A DNA stretch of 64,000 nt from JABURQ01 sp029243145. Lineage in GTDB: Bacteria; Planctomycetota; Planctomycetia; Planctomycetales; Planctomycetaceae. Each line of letters opens with the position of its first letter. Positions within the stretch are counted from its first letter, which is position 1. Location of the stretch: positions 6,836-70,835 of the forward strand of contig CBFHYX010000025.1 in NCBI GenBank assembly GCA_965660145.1. The letters are read 5' to 3'. Below are positions 26,069 through 35,268 of this stretch, piece after piece. The position numbers and the translations under genes are program-made. The notes under the pieces were generated by a model. It was given only the letters and a program-made list of their open reading frames with translations, made no database searches and had not been told where the DNA came from.

Positions 26069-27535
26069 ATGGCCAAACCACAATGTAAAACTGCCACCCA
26101 CGCGCGGCATGCCTTCGAGTCTTTTCACGGGACCACTCGTGAAGGGCTCGTCTTACAGACTCGCCGTAACATGCTGAAGGCGGGAGTCGCCGGGCTTGCG
26201 GGTCTCTCTCTGACGGATGTCCTGAAATCACAAGCGGCAGCCGTCGAAGCCAAGCAATCCAGCGTGACCGGTAAAAGCGTCATTTTATTATGGATGACGG
26301 GTGGACCGAGTCAGCTTGATATCTGGGATATGAAACCACAACGTCCCCTCGAAAATAGGGGGCCATTCAATCCCATTTCGACCGCAGTTCCCGGAATCCA
26401 AATTTGCGAGCACTTACCAAAGCAGGCCGCAATGATGGACAAGTTCTCGCTGATCCGCTCGGTCGATTGTCGCAAGAGTAGCCATCAACCCAACATGGTG
26501 ATGCAAACCGGAAGTCTCGAAGCGGCTCCACGAACCAACCCCAAGGGCGATCGCTGGCCATCGTTTGGTTCTTCTGTCGCTAAATATCACGGCCCCAATC
26601 ATCCGCAGATGCCGCCTTATGTGGCGTTCTACAAACATCCCACGCACGTTGGATTCAGCGGATATCTCGGGCAGCAATACGATCCGTTTCAGGGGAACGA
26701 TGCGGCCAAGTTGCCGATCTATGACTTGGTCGGAAAAGACTCTGGGAAACTCACCTCAGCGCAGGTCTTTCAGACGAACGCCACGCTTTCGGGGGGACGA
26801 ATGACCGAGCGTCAGTCCCTCATGCAACAACTCGATCACATCCGGGCAGAAATTGACCATAGCGGCTCGATGGATGCGTGGGACTATTATCAACAGAAGG
26901 CTGTCGATATTGTTCTCGGTCAACGTGCGCAAAAAGCATTCAATGTAAAAGACGAACCCGCCGCTATTCGCCAGCAGTATGGCGATCATTTGTGGTGCCA
27001 GCAGGCATTACTGGCTCGTCGTCTCGTGCAATCTGGCGTCAGTTTTGTGACGCTCGACCTCAGTTATCATTCGGCGTCAGGAACATGGGACAATCACGGC
27101 GATAACATTCCTCCGTACGGTGGTATCAGTAAAGGGCTCAAGCCGTTGTTGCCACTCTTCGATCATCTGATCACGACGCTAGTGACCGATCTCGAAGATC
27201 ATGGACTTCTCGACGATACATTAGTGGTGGCGATGGGTGAATTCGGTCGAACACCCAATCTCGGCACACAAGGAAGTACCGATGGCCGTAACCATTGGCC
27301 ATACGTGATGTCCATGTGCCTTGCCGGTGGTGGCATGTCACACGGACAAGTCATCGGTGCGACTGAACCAGATGGCGGACAAATTGCCGCTCGTCCGGTG
27401 ACTCCCGCCGACTTGGGAGCGACCATCTACAAACACATGGGTATCCCGCTCGATACGGTCTACGATGATGACCGCGGACGACCTCAATTCCTCGTGCAAC
27501 ACAATGGCCAGCCGGTCAATGAGTTGTGGGGATAG
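26069..27535 (+). CDS. DUF1501 family exported protein
   Basis: The protein of about 488 residues belongs to DUF1501, a sulfatase/phosphatase-fold family common in planctomycetes. It has a leader with RRNMLKAGVAGLAGLSLTDV at about 34-53. The family motifs are WMTGGPSQLDIWDMKP (near 78), RSVDCRKSSHQPNMVMQTGS (near 135), WDNHGDNI (near 335) and MGEFGRTPNLG (near 390). Members are usually encoded beside DUF1549/DUF1553 cytochromes, and their biochemical role is unknown. Here no such partner is adjacent, unlike the copy at 41847. ATG 26069 follows a GGAG site by eight bases; an upstream ATG at 26024 would add an unsupported extension. Confidence 0.92.
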   Translation: MAKPQCKTATHARHAFESFHGTTREGLVLQTRRNMLKAGVAGLAGLSLTDVLKSQAAAVEAKQSSVTGKSVILLWMTGGPSQLDIWDMKPQRPLENRGPFNPISTAVPGIQICEHLPKQAAMMDKFSLIRSVDCRKSSHQPNMVMQTGSLEAAPRTNPKGDRWPSFGSSVAKYHGPNHPQMPPYVAFYKHPTHVGFSGYLGQQYDPFQGNDAAKLPIYDLVGKDSGKLTSAQVFQTNATLSGGRMTERQSLMQQLDHIRAEIDHSGSMDAWDYYQQKAVDIVLGQRAQKAFNVKDEPAAIRQQYGDHLWCQQALLARRLVQSGVSFVTLDLSYHSASGTWDNHGDNIPPYGGISKGLKPLLPLFDHLITTLVTDLEDHGLLDDTLVVAMGEFGRTPNLGTQGSTDGRNHWPYVMSMCLAGGGMSHGQVIGATEPDGGQIAARPVTPADLGATIYKHMGIPLDTVYDDDRGRPQFLVQHNGQPVNELWG

Positions 27536-27594
27536 CAATCCAGAGTAGGGGCGTCCGTTTTACGGAGCGCCTGCCACCACCCTGTTTTGAAATT

Positions 27595-27624
27595 CCTTCG
27601 TCTGATTCGAGTCCTTCGTGGTGA
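27595..27624 (+). repeat. Dispersed repeat A, copy 1 (TTCGT..GATTCG..TTCGTGGT)
   Basis: This copy is similar to 27948-27976 and to the reverse complement of 43976-44004. The shared core is GATTCGNGNCNTTCGTGGT. Confidence 0.7.
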
Positions 27625-27751
27625 GTTTATTCACTGGTTTTTTCTTCGCGTTCTTCGCGAACTCTGCGGTTTAAGCATATACCTCTACGTTCTTGCGAAC
27701 GCAGCTACGATCATTTAATTTCTGATGCCGCAGGTGCGAGAGTCTTTTTTG

Positions 27752-27775
27752 TTTTTCTCTGCACCGCTGCGTGAG
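27752..27775 (+). repeat. Dispersed repeat B, copy 1 (CTCTGC.CCGCTGCGTGAG)
   Basis: TTTTTCTCTGCACCGCTGCGTGAG matches the reverse complement of 43813-43837 almost exactly. A shorter match, CGCCGCTGCGTGAG, ends at 28299. Confidence 0.7.
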
Positions 27776-27947
27776 TGTTTTTTTACACTGGCGGACAAGC
27801 CGACCAGTGCCACCCGATAACAGAATGCAGCTCTTAGCCGGGTGCCATGCTCTCGCTCGCGTGAGCATGTGAGTGTCATCTGTGGAATCGGCGTGATCCG
27901 CGGTGAAATCCTTCAGGATCAATATGCCGGGCTCTACCCTGCTTTTT

Positions 27948-27976
27948 ATTCGTTTGATTCGTGACATTCGTGGTCA
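27948..27976 (+). repeat. Dispersed repeat A, copy 2
   Basis: This 29-base copy differs from the reverse complement of 43976-44004 at only three positions. Confidence 0.75.
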
Positions 27977-28029
27977 AAACTTTTCTTAAAATCCGACTGA
28001 CAATCGTCATTGAATGTTGAATGAGACTT

Positions 28030-28070
28030 GCTCCCATCCCGACTGCTTGCGGAGACCGGGCTATGGCTCG
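28030..28070 (+). repeat. Dispersed repeat C, copy 1 (CCCATCCC..GCTTGC..GGGCTATGG)
   Basis: The conserved words CCCATCCC, TGCTTGC and GGGCTATGG occur in the same order in the reverse complement of 43571-43610, with divergence between them. Confidence 0.55.
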
Positions 28071-28280
28071 TTGAAATCATGGGTCGCTCAGAAGGATACT
28101 CCAATAAAGCACAATGAAAGACCAGAGTTCAGTGCCACTCGATTTCAGTGTTCCGTTGCCTGTCTACTTTTTTGATTCATAAATTTAGAACACTAATGAT
28201 CGCTCATCTTATCTGATCAGGATCCAATTTTCTCATCAGCGTTTATGAGCGTAGATGAGTGTTCTATTATTTCGCTGTGT

Positions 28281-28299
28281 CGCCGCGCCGCTGCGTGAG
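28281..28299 (+). repeat. Dispersed repeat B, copy 2 (partial)
   Basis: CGCCGCGCCGCTGCGTGAG shares its last 14 bases with repeat B at 27752-27775 and 43813-43837. Confidence 0.55.
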
Positions 28300-28475
28300 T
28301 CATTCTCTTTCATCTGGGGTTATTGTTGCGTTCCGAACTACGAAGTCTGCGAGGCAATTCGGAGTTCAGTGTTCTATACACACTTAGGAAGGGCCAGCCA
28401 CACCTCTTGTATTTCTACCTGCGTTATTGCGAACTCGGCTGCGACCTCTTTCGTTCTTTCCATTTCTTCGCGCCC

Positions 28476-28539
28476 AAAAAATGATCATTCAAACTCGTCT
28501 TGCCAAACTCGCTCTATCAGAGTTAGCGTTCGTGGTTCG
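28476..28539 (+). repeat. Dispersed repeat D, copy 1
   Basis: This 64-base stretch matches the reverse complement of 43469-43533 at roughly nine in ten positions. Shared words include TTCAAACTC, TCTTGCCAAAC and CAGAGTTAGCGTTCGTGG. Both copies read through as a similar peptide (LAK..L.ELAFVVR), but neither lies in a plausible gene. Confidence 0.85.
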
Positions 28540-28942
28540 TCGATTTTTGATTCTGGATATTCGATTGTGGAACCAGATGATTCAAGACTTCGATCTTTGG
28601 CAATTAGAACGTCATCACAACATCAACATAGCCCTATTGCGCAAGCAGTTGGGGCAGGTTCAAGTGTCATTGCGTGTCGAAGGTGATTTGTGCGAGCCCG
28701 CAGTGCTCGCGCACTACGGCTATGCCTCTTGTGGCTACGCCATCCCGTTTAGTGAGCAAACTGGTCTCCCCAATTTATCCTCGCGCGTTCAAGAATGATG
28801 ACCTCTGCAACGTGAGAAAAGAGGGGATCTCGCGTGACGTGGAAGGTGCGCCCAATGGAAATGCGACAACTCAACAAAACGAAGTGATCAACGCAAACCC
28901 ATGAACGACAACATCTTGCTCAAGGGTATGGAATATTCGGAA

Positions 28943-28985
28943 TCAAGATTCGGTCAAGGTGTGTCCCCGAATCTCCGAATCTTGA
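28943..28985. repeat. 11-base inverted repeat
   Basis: TCAAGATTCGG (28943-28953) is the exact reverse complement of CCGAATCTTGA (28975-28985), separated by 21 bases. No T-run follows, so it is not a clear terminator. Confidence 0.6.
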
Positions 28986-29095
28986 CATCTTGAATCGGGT
29001 GTTGAGTGTTCGGGAATACTTAGTTGTCTTGCTCACGTCCTTTAGTTATCGATGTTGTGAACAGAATGCCGATTCCTGAGTTGTGAGTTTAGAAG

Positions 29096-29695
29096 CTAGT
29101 CTGTATTTCCTAGGTCTTTCAGAAATTCTGAAGCTTCTGCATCATTATCAATTGGCTGTATTTTTGTTTGATTTATTTTTATGTTGCCTCGAAATTGCTT
29201 CCGAGTCATTCGTCCTAATGTTCTCATGAGCGGCTCTGGGGATTCGTCGGATCGCTGTTCGAATTCTACGGAATCTTCTTCAAACTCTTCATCATAAATG
29301 GCTCTATGTAACACCTGTCTCAGTGATTCAGCATTCACGTGAGTTTTTTTAAGTGTCTTTTTGTTATTTGAATCCATGACTTCGGTCATGATGTGGTTGC
29401 TGTAAGTTGTTATTGCTGAAATCAGAATCATTCTTTCCCGCTCAGTTTCAACTTGTATGTCTGGAATGAACCAGAATTCTTTCTTATCGATTGATTGATT
29501 TTCAGATTTCGTTTCTTGCACGAGTTTGGTGCGAGCAGTGTCTAAAACAGGGATGGCTTCGAGTTCATCTTCATTTGCTTTGCCTTGTTTTCTTTTGTCT
29601 TTACAGGATTTGCTAATCAGTGCGAGCGAATCTACAACTACGAGATATTCGTCGTAGTTATTTATCACAATCTCTAGCATTTCATAATTCCGCAT
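29096..29695 (-). CDS. Hypothetical protein, AT-rich orphan
   Basis: I do not recognise this 199-residue protein. It has no signal peptide or membrane segment, and is rich in Glu, Asp, Lys and Asn. The N-terminal part (MLEIVINNYDEYLVVVDSLA) looks like a helix-strand start. A helical centre contains ERERMILISAITTYSNHIMTE, and the C-terminus is acidic (SEFLKDLGNTD). Base composition is visibly more AT-rich than the genes around it and codons ending in A or T dominate, suggesting recent transfer. It borders the repeat-filled spacer on one side and the lyase operon on the other, 70 bases away. The start could be ATG 29695 or the internal ATG at 29680. It may be a real accessory gene; function unknown. 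Confidence 0.6.
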   Translation of the reverse strand: MRNYEMLEIVINNYDEYLVVVDSLALISKSCKDKRKQGKANEDELEAIPVLDTARTKLVQETKSENQSIDKKEFWFIPDIQVETERERMILISAITTYSNHIMTEVMDSNNKKTLKKTHVNAESLRQVLHRAIYDEEFEEDSVEFEQRSDESPEPLMRTLGRMTRKQFRGNIKINQTKIQPIDNDAEASEFLKDLGNTD

Positions 29696-29765
29696 GTTGA
29701 GTGTAAAGAGCTAGGATTTGAAATGGATTAGTGTCGACTACCTGGAATAACCCGTGTCTTCAGTT

Positions 29766-30725
29766 TTACAAAACGCCCAACCGCTCGCCGAGTTCTTTGA
29801 GCACGGCGATGTCGCTTTGCGGCCGTTGTGGGCTGTGGGGGTGAGTTTCGTTGGTGGTACACCAGCCACGGAGATTGAGAAACTGTGCCGCTGTGTGTTT
29901 GTAACCGGGGCCGGGTGAACGAAACGCGAAGAAACCCAGATATTGCAGCAGATCGTTTAGCTCGTAGAAAGCGGTGTCTCCCTGTTCCCAATAAGCGTCT
30001 CGCTTTGCGAATAAATCGGGAGCAAACGTGCTGAGCCCTAAGAGGTAATCACTGCCGTACTGCACCATGTCGATGGCAAAGTCATTCCCTGTGAACACTT
30101 TGAAGTCGGGGCGATTGGCATCGCGGAGTTGCAGTCGTTGCCATTCCGGTTCGCGCTGGAACGACGAATGCTTCGCACCAATGCACTTTTGGATTTCCAT
30201 CAGCCCTGCGTAAGTAGTCAAGTCGTAAACTGACCCAAACGGTGCGAGTTCTTTGGTCAGCTCAAAGCCGATGAATTTGTCACAGTTGTCGGCAATTTGT
30301 TGATAAGATTCCACAATCGTGTCGCCATCCTGTTCGATCAGCCCGAAGGACTGAAAGATGACCGGCATCCCGCCATGCTCTTCGATCATTGCCATCTGCC
30401 GGGCGTACTCGTCCGAATTGAATGAGCTGTCGGGGTTATCTTTGACGAATGAACCCGCCACGAAGGGTCCACCACCGAGCGTCTCTTTGGTGATGTCCAA
30501 AACTCGCCGTCGCCAATCATCGTCGATGAGGTGGACATATCCGGTGTCCATATTGACGGCAGGAATGAGGCCGTGTTCGGCGGTACGAGCGATGTGGGCA
30601 CGCAGAGAGTCTTCATCGATTTGATGATCGCTGGTGAGAGGCAGAAGGATGGCCGAGATGCCGGTCAGCTTACGACGCGGCTTGAGCATTGTTGTGGGAT
30701 CAATGGAGGTGGATTGTGTGTTCAT
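29766..30725 (-). CDS. Dihydrodipicolinate synthase/N-acetylneuraminate lyase family aldolase
   Basis: The 319-residue TIM-barrel protein belongs to the DapA/NanA class I aldolase family. It has LTGISAILLPLTSDHQIDEDSL-type N-terminal sequence, GLIPAVNMDTGY near residue 53 and, near 180, CIGAKHSS. Lys185 there is at the Schiff-base position. The usual YNVP motif, which supplies the catalytic tyrosine, is replaced by IFQSFG, so the reaction probably differs from true DapA. It closes a minus-strand operon: 41 bases separate it from the GH88/105 gene and 30 more separate that from a sulfatase. By context it probably cleaves or dehydrates a keto-sugar acid released from a uronic-acid polymer; this is inference. 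Confidence 0.85.
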   Translation of the reverse strand: MNTQSTSIDPTTMLKPRRKLTGISAILLPLTSDHQIDEDSLRAHIARTAEHGLIPAVNMDTGYVHLIDDDWRRRVLDITKETLGGGPFVAGSFVKDNPDSSFNSDEYARQMAMIEEHGGMPVIFQSFGLIEQDGDTIVESYQQIADNCDKFIGFELTKELAPFGSVYDLTTYAGLMEIQKCIGAKHSSFQREPEWQRLQLRDANRPDFKVFTGNDFAIDMVQYGSDYLLGLSTFAPDLFAKRDAYWEQGDTAFYELNDLLQYLGFFAFRSPGPGYKHTAAQFLNLRGWCTTNETHPHSPQRPQSDIAVLKELGERLGVL

Positions 30726-30766
30726 GTTGGTTTGATTGATTTGGAGAAGATGATTTTGTTGAAAGT

Positions 30767-32494
30767 CTATTCTGACCTAGCAGGTCGCTCCTGTAGATAC
30801 CGAGCATATTCGGTGAGCACTAGAAATGCCATTGCTCCCCCGCGTTCGTCTTTGCCGAGGATCGCAGTGCGATCATAATAGGCTTGCCGATTCTTTTGTT
30901 TGCCAGTGCCGGTACAGACATCGATCAACTCACCGATTGGTGAAATTCGCGACATAAGGGCCGGCATCGCACTGTTGATGATCGGTGAGAACTCAGATCC
31001 TTCCAACCAACCGTTTCTCAGGCCACGCAGAATGGCAAACGTGATCATGCAAGTAGAAGTCATCTCACGGTAACTCCCCGGCTCATCAATCATCTGATGC
31101 CACATGCCGGTCGGATCCTGATGCTTGACCAAAGCTCGCAGATGATTACTTAGATCCTGACGCAACTTTTGGTGGACAGGGTGCGTTTCGGGGATCTCAG
31201 AAAGAACAAGGGCGAGTCCCAATGACGGGAAGCCGTTTCCGCGTCCCCAAGCGGCTTCGTCGAGAGGCGAGTGTCGATAGAGGCCATCATCGCGCAAGCA
31301 AAGATTTTGCATGAAACGAACATGTTGCAGGCAGAGTTCGTAATAGCGTTCGTCTCCGGTCAGGTTGCCGGCAGCCGCGAGAATGGGGCCGCCCATGAAG
31401 ACGGCGTCCGACATCTCACTATGCGCGGGCATGACAGGTAGGGGTTTGTCATCTTGGTCGAAGATTTGATCGGCAGATATTTTTACCAAAGGCGTGTATT
31501 TTTCTTGATCGACTCGATGGGCCAATTCAGAGAAAATCAGGTGTCCGGCAGTGACTGATCCATTTGGCTTATTCCCGAGTGTTGGATTCTTCCCGGAGAC
31601 ATAATCGCCGACGATTTGCTCGACTTCTACGTGACGCGAATTGTCTCCCAACAAGTCATCGAGATTCAAGCGGGCGATGAGTGACAGGGCCGGTTGATAA
31701 CTGACACTTTTCAGGTGATGTCCGTAGACGGCATCTAATTGTTTGGCGACTTCCAACGGCGTGCGGAACCGCCGGTCAATCATTTCTGTGTGAGCGGATG
31801 AGATTTGGGGAATCGATTCTGAGACCAGTTGATAGAGTAGAGGATAGACCACATCGGGAAACCGTTTTTCGGGGCAGACGATCTCGATAGCAGGAATGTG
31901 ACCGATGTTTGCCGGTGTCTGCTTGGCCGAGGTGAGGGCTGAAGCGAGATGAGTTTCTTCCAGATCGTAAATCGGCAGGTCGTGTTTTTTGCAGGCGGTA
32001 CGCAGTTCGTCGGAGGCTGATTTGGGAAGACCAATTTTCGCTTTAGGGCCGTGTTTCCACACGATCACCATGTCGGGGGCGAGCCAACCGAGAGACCTCC
32101 AAAGGTACTTCTGGCTGATTTGATCTCCCGAGTAGTAAGGTGCTTTGGAGAGGGGGGGATAAGTTGAATCGATGACTTCCAGTGAAGTCAACAGTCCACC
32201 AATTCGGATTCCGACTCCACGAGTGGTTTCATCTTGTGCATACCAGTTCTGAGCACTTTGAATGCGTTTCCGATGCGCGGGGATCTTTTTTGTGACGAAT
32301 AAAATATTGCGTTGCTTGAAATTACCGCCCAGAAATTTGTAGGAGGCCAGACCTGAGATTGGTGTTGCCTGCGGATGCGAACAGATTTCGAATGGAACCG
32401 CGTTCCCTTCTTCAAACACAGGTTGTGCCTGGAGTTGGGATTGAGAGACACAAACTGTCAGCAGGACAATGAGTGAGGGAATGGAAAGATTCAT
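30767..32494 (-). CDS. Glycoside hydrolase family 88/105-like protein (unsaturated glucuronyl/rhamnogalacturonyl hydrolase)
   Basis: The 575-residue protein has a signal peptide (about 1-23) and an N-terminal domain of about 230 residues, possibly esterase- or zinc-peptidase-like (FVTKKIPAHRKRIQ). From about 240 an alpha/alpha-barrel domain follows. Its motifs WGRGNGFPSLGLAL, DPTGMWHQMIDEPGSYREMTST and GRMRNGWL-like ILRGLRNGWL match GH88/GH105 enzymes. These hydrate the double bond left by polysaccharide lyases on uronic acid ends. Asp of the DEAAWGRGNG segment is near the catalytic site. It lies between the sulfatase and the aldolase genes in one operon, consistent with breakdown of a sulfated uronic-acid glycan. 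The N-terminal domain is an unusual addition. Confidence 0.8.
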   Translation of the reverse strand: MNLSIPSLIVLLTVCVSQSQLQAQPVFEEGNAVPFEICSHPQATPISGLASYKFLGGNFKQRNILFVTKKIPAHRKRIQSAQNWYAQDETTRGVGIRIGGLLTSLEVIDSTYPPLSKAPYYSGDQISQKYLWRSLGWLAPDMVIVWKHGPKAKIGLPKSASDELRTACKKHDLPIYDLEETHLASALTSAKQTPANIGHIPAIEIVCPEKRFPDVVYPLLYQLVSESIPQISSAHTEMIDRRFRTPLEVAKQLDAVYGHHLKSVSYQPALSLIARLNLDDLLGDNSRHVEVEQIVGDYVSGKNPTLGNKPNGSVTAGHLIFSELAHRVDQEKYTPLVKISADQIFDQDDKPLPVMPAHSEMSDAVFMGGPILAAAGNLTGDERYYELCLQHVRFMQNLCLRDDGLYRHSPLDEAAWGRGNGFPSLGLALVLSEIPETHPVHQKLRQDLSNHLRALVKHQDPTGMWHQMIDEPGSYREMTSTCMITFAILRGLRNGWLEGSEFSPIINSAMPALMSRISPIGELIDVCTGTGKQKNRQAYYDRTAILGKDERGGAMAFLVLTEYARYLQERPARSE

Positions 32495-32524
32495 CGTGAG
32501 TTTCCTCGCACTTGTTGTTTCATT

Positions 32525-34702
32525 TCAGTCAGCAAAGATCACGTGACCCTGCGTGACTTTTCCTTCGAGTGCAAAGGGAGCTTTATAATTGCCCACTGCA
32601 CCAAGAAGATCGGAGCCAACCTGTAATCCATCCAATGGCATGACATCAACCAATCCTGTTTGCCCATCGGCAATCGTGTCGCTGTTAAATCCCAAACGAA
32701 CACGTCCATTTATTTCCAGACTCATAGACACCGTGCCTGTGGTATTGGATAACGGTTTGGGCGAAGTGACGGAATGCATCTTACCACCACGTCGAATGCT
32801 GAACGTTAATTTGCCTTCTTTCAGGTAGAGTGACCAGCCGGCAGACGTTCCTCCTTGAGCCATGATGACACCATTGTTTCCGTCCATCTCGATATTGGCC
32901 AATACGATGAAGCCTCGCTTTTCGACATACGGTGCATTCTCACGATTCAGGTCATCACCGTGTGAGAGTTTGAATTTCTTCTTGTTCTTTTTTAGTTTCG
33001 GTTCCGCTTGTGGGTCAACCGGCAAAACATTGGCACGAGCGGCCCATGTTTGCCACATCTCGGCGAGTTCGTTGGCACGTGCGGGTTGAGTTCCTGCGAG
33101 GTCGTTCAATTCACTGCGATCTTCGGCAAGGTTGTACAATTCCCATTTGCCATTCTTGCTACGAGCGACCAGCTTCCAGTCATCCACACGAATTGCCCGG
33201 TTCCCCTCGTGTTCCCAATAGATTGCTTCGCGCTCGACGTGCTTGCCGACAAATGCGTGGCCCAGACTGCGACCTTCCATCGGCTTGATTGCTTCGCCTT
33301 TGAACGTCTTGGGGTATTCAGCTTTTGAAACATCGACGCAGGTCGCCATCAGGTCAATCAGATGGCTGGGTGTTTCTTCGAACTCACCGTGGCGAGTGAT
33401 TGTCTTGGGCCAGTGGGCGATCAACGGTGTTGAGATGCCGCCTTCATGGACATAATGTTTATACATTCGGAAGGGAGTGTTGGAGACATTTGCCCAACCT
33501 TCACCGTATGCGATGTAGGTTCCGTCTGGTCCGGGCATTGCTCCGGGACCGAGAACCGTTGGATAGCCATCACGAGTCTGGTTGGGGATCATGTCGGTCT
33601 GGAAGTCGGTCGGTTTCATCTCTGCGAGTGTCGGCTTGTCGGGGCGTGTGAGAAGATTGTTTCGCGGTTTGCGCCCCAGTCCTTCCGCGCAACCGCCGTT
33701 ATCTTGGAAGAAGAGAATCAATGTGTTGTCAAGTTGCTGATGTTGTTCGAGTGTGTTGACGATGCGACCAATGCCTTGATCCATGTTGTCAATCATCGCC
33801 GCGTAGACTTCCATGCAGCGGATTTCCCAGTCTTCTTCTTCAACGTGTCCCCAGTCCCACGCTTGCGGCGTCAATTTCCATTCGGGTTTGATTAACCCCA
33901 ACTTCTTCATTCGTTCGTAACGCGATTTGCGGATGGCGGCGTAACCTTCGTCGTACTTCCCTTTATACTTGGCAATGTCTTGAGGCAAAGCGTGCATTGG
34001 CCAATGAGCCGCCGTGTAGGCGACGTACATGAAGAACGGCTTCTCAGCTTCTTGCTGATAATGTTCGTTGATGAACATTGACGCGTTATCGCTGATGGCA
34101 TCGGTATAATAGTAGGTATCTGGTTTGTATTTTGGATCGTTATGAGGTGAAACCCATTCATTGCCACGAGTGAGACTGTTGGGATCGTAGAAGCTGCCTG
34201 CTCCGTGAATGGTGCCATAGAAGTTCTCGAAGCCGCGTTGTTGTGGCCAGTTGAATTTGGGGCCATCGTTGGCGGTATGTTTGGTGACGTGCCACTTCCC
34301 CGACATGTAGGTGGAATAGCCGGAGTTCTTGAGGACTTCGGCGATGGTCACGGTTTGCTTGTTGAGGTCTCCCCGGTATCCATCGTGACCGCGGTCATTC
34401 ATCATGTGGCCAATACCAGCTTGATGCGGATACACACCCGTCAACAGTGAGGCGCGTGTCGGGCAACACCGGCCTGTGTTGTAGAATTGTGTAAATCGCA
34501 GACCGTTGGAGGCGAGGCGGTTCAGGTTGGGTGTGTCGATTTCACTGCCGTAACAGCCAATGTCCGAATAGCCCATGTCGTCTGACATGATGAGAATAAT
34601 GTTTGGTCGAGCGTTGTCTGCAGATGTGGTGCTGCGATCTTCGGCGTAAGATTGCGTGGTGAGAGATACTGCCAACAAGACAACGAGCAGGGCGAAACGC
34701 AT
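32525..34702 (-). CDS. Arylsulfatase with C-terminal beta-sandwich extension
   Basis: The 725-residue protein has a signal peptide (about 1-20) and a complete type I sulfatase domain. It begins NIILIMSDDMGYSDIGCYG, and the signature CCPTR places the formylglycine precursor at Cys79. GKWHVTKH, FMYVAYTAAHWPMHALP and FFQDNGGCAEGLG follow. After about residue 560 there is an additional domain of about 150 residues (LTFSIRRGGKMHS, MSLEINGRVRLGF), probably a beta-sandwich that could bind carbohydrate. It is the first gene of the minus-strand operon with the GH88/105 and aldolase genes and is likely secreted or periplasmic. The enzyme requires a formylglycine-generating enzyme, not in this window. 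Confidence 0.93.
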   Translation of the reverse strand: MRFALLVVLLAVSLTTQSYAEDRSTTSADNARPNIILIMSDDMGYSDIGCYGSEIDTPNLNRLASNGLRFTQFYNTGRCCPTRASLLTGVYPHQAGIGHMMNDRGHDGYRGDLNKQTVTIAEVLKNSGYSTYMSGKWHVTKHTANDGPKFNWPQQRGFENFYGTIHGAGSFYDPNSLTRGNEWVSPHNDPKYKPDTYYYTDAISDNASMFINEHYQQEAEKPFFMYVAYTAAHWPMHALPQDIAKYKGKYDEGYAAIRKSRYERMKKLGLIKPEWKLTPQAWDWGHVEEEDWEIRCMEVYAAMIDNMDQGIGRIVNTLEQHQQLDNTLILFFQDNGGCAEGLGRKPRNNLLTRPDKPTLAEMKPTDFQTDMIPNQTRDGYPTVLGPGAMPGPDGTYIAYGEGWANVSNTPFRMYKHYVHEGGISTPLIAHWPKTITRHGEFEETPSHLIDLMATCVDVSKAEYPKTFKGEAIKPMEGRSLGHAFVGKHVEREAIYWEHEGNRAIRVDDWKLVARSKNGKWELYNLAEDRSELNDLAGTQPARANELAEMWQTWAARANVLPVDPQAEPKLKKNKKKFKLSHGDDLNRENAPYVEKRGFIVLANIEMDGNNGVIMAQGGTSAGWSLYLKEGKLTFSIRRGGKMHSVTSPKPLSNTTGTVSMSLEINGRVRLGFNSDTIADGQTGLVDVMPLDGLQVGSDLLGAVGNYKAPFALEGKVTQGHVIFAD

Positions 34703-35268
34703 TGGGGTTCGTCTCCAATTGTGTGTGTGCGGATTTTCAGCAAAACGCCACGATAACCTGATTCAATACGAATCGCCATGAATTTTAGACTCTCTGATTT
34801 GAGAGCTGTTTCGCCTTGGCTTCAGCCCCACTAAGAGATTCTGGAATTCATGGCCTATGTGCTGGCAGGTGGGAAAGAAGATCATATGCTATTCCACGAT
34901 CATCACTCAATCTGTGCGGGTCGGTTGTTAAGAAAGAGTGCTGAATTGATGAGCATTTCAATTTTTTAGTGCTGGGTTGATAGACACTTGATGCTGAGTT
35001 CTGATCGGGCGTTCGTCCTGAAAAACGGGATGCACAAAATCTGAATGATTATGTTTCAGACTATCTATGAATTATTAAAGTGCATATTGAAACTGAGGTG
35101 GTCCGGCTCTTGATTCAGTTTGACACAGTAAATGGATGTTAGCTTTCCAGCATCCATGGTTGGACCCCCTTATCGGGTCTCAACACCTACCTGACTATCC
35201 CACCTTGGTCTGAGAAGTTGCCCGCACTCTCCACCAAAACCGTTTTTTCGAATTATATAAGGTTATTC
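34703..35268. other. Divergent promoter region between sulfatase operon and DUF1559 gene
   Basis: These 566 bases separate the leftward sulfatase operon from the rightward DUF1559 gene. No ORF, RNA or repeat was recognised. The part next to the DUF1559 gene (about 35090-35260) is AT-rich with interrupted C runs and may hold its promoter. Confidence 0.45.

Larger units (their letters stand above)
27536..29095. other. 1.56-kb intergenic region packed with degenerate dispersed repeats
   Basis: No conserved gene is visible. The region holds several short sequences that recur in the second gene-poor spacer (43296-44085), mostly in the opposite orientation. A hairpin directly after the DUF1501 stop pairs GGCGTCCG (27550-27557) with CGGAGCGCC (27563-27571), with one bulge. 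An 11-base inverted repeat lies at 28943-28985. Short ORFs here read only repeat sequence and should not be annotated as genes. Confidence 0.7.

Noticed and set aside
28427..28798. A 123-residue ORF in the 27.5-29.1 kb spacer.
   Set aside because: It reads through dispersed repeats that recur at 43.5 kb, and shows no ribosome site or family resemblance.
27536..29095. CRISPR array.
   Set aside because: Repeats are degenerate, irregularly spaced and of several kinds; there is no regular repeat-spacer pattern and no cas gene.
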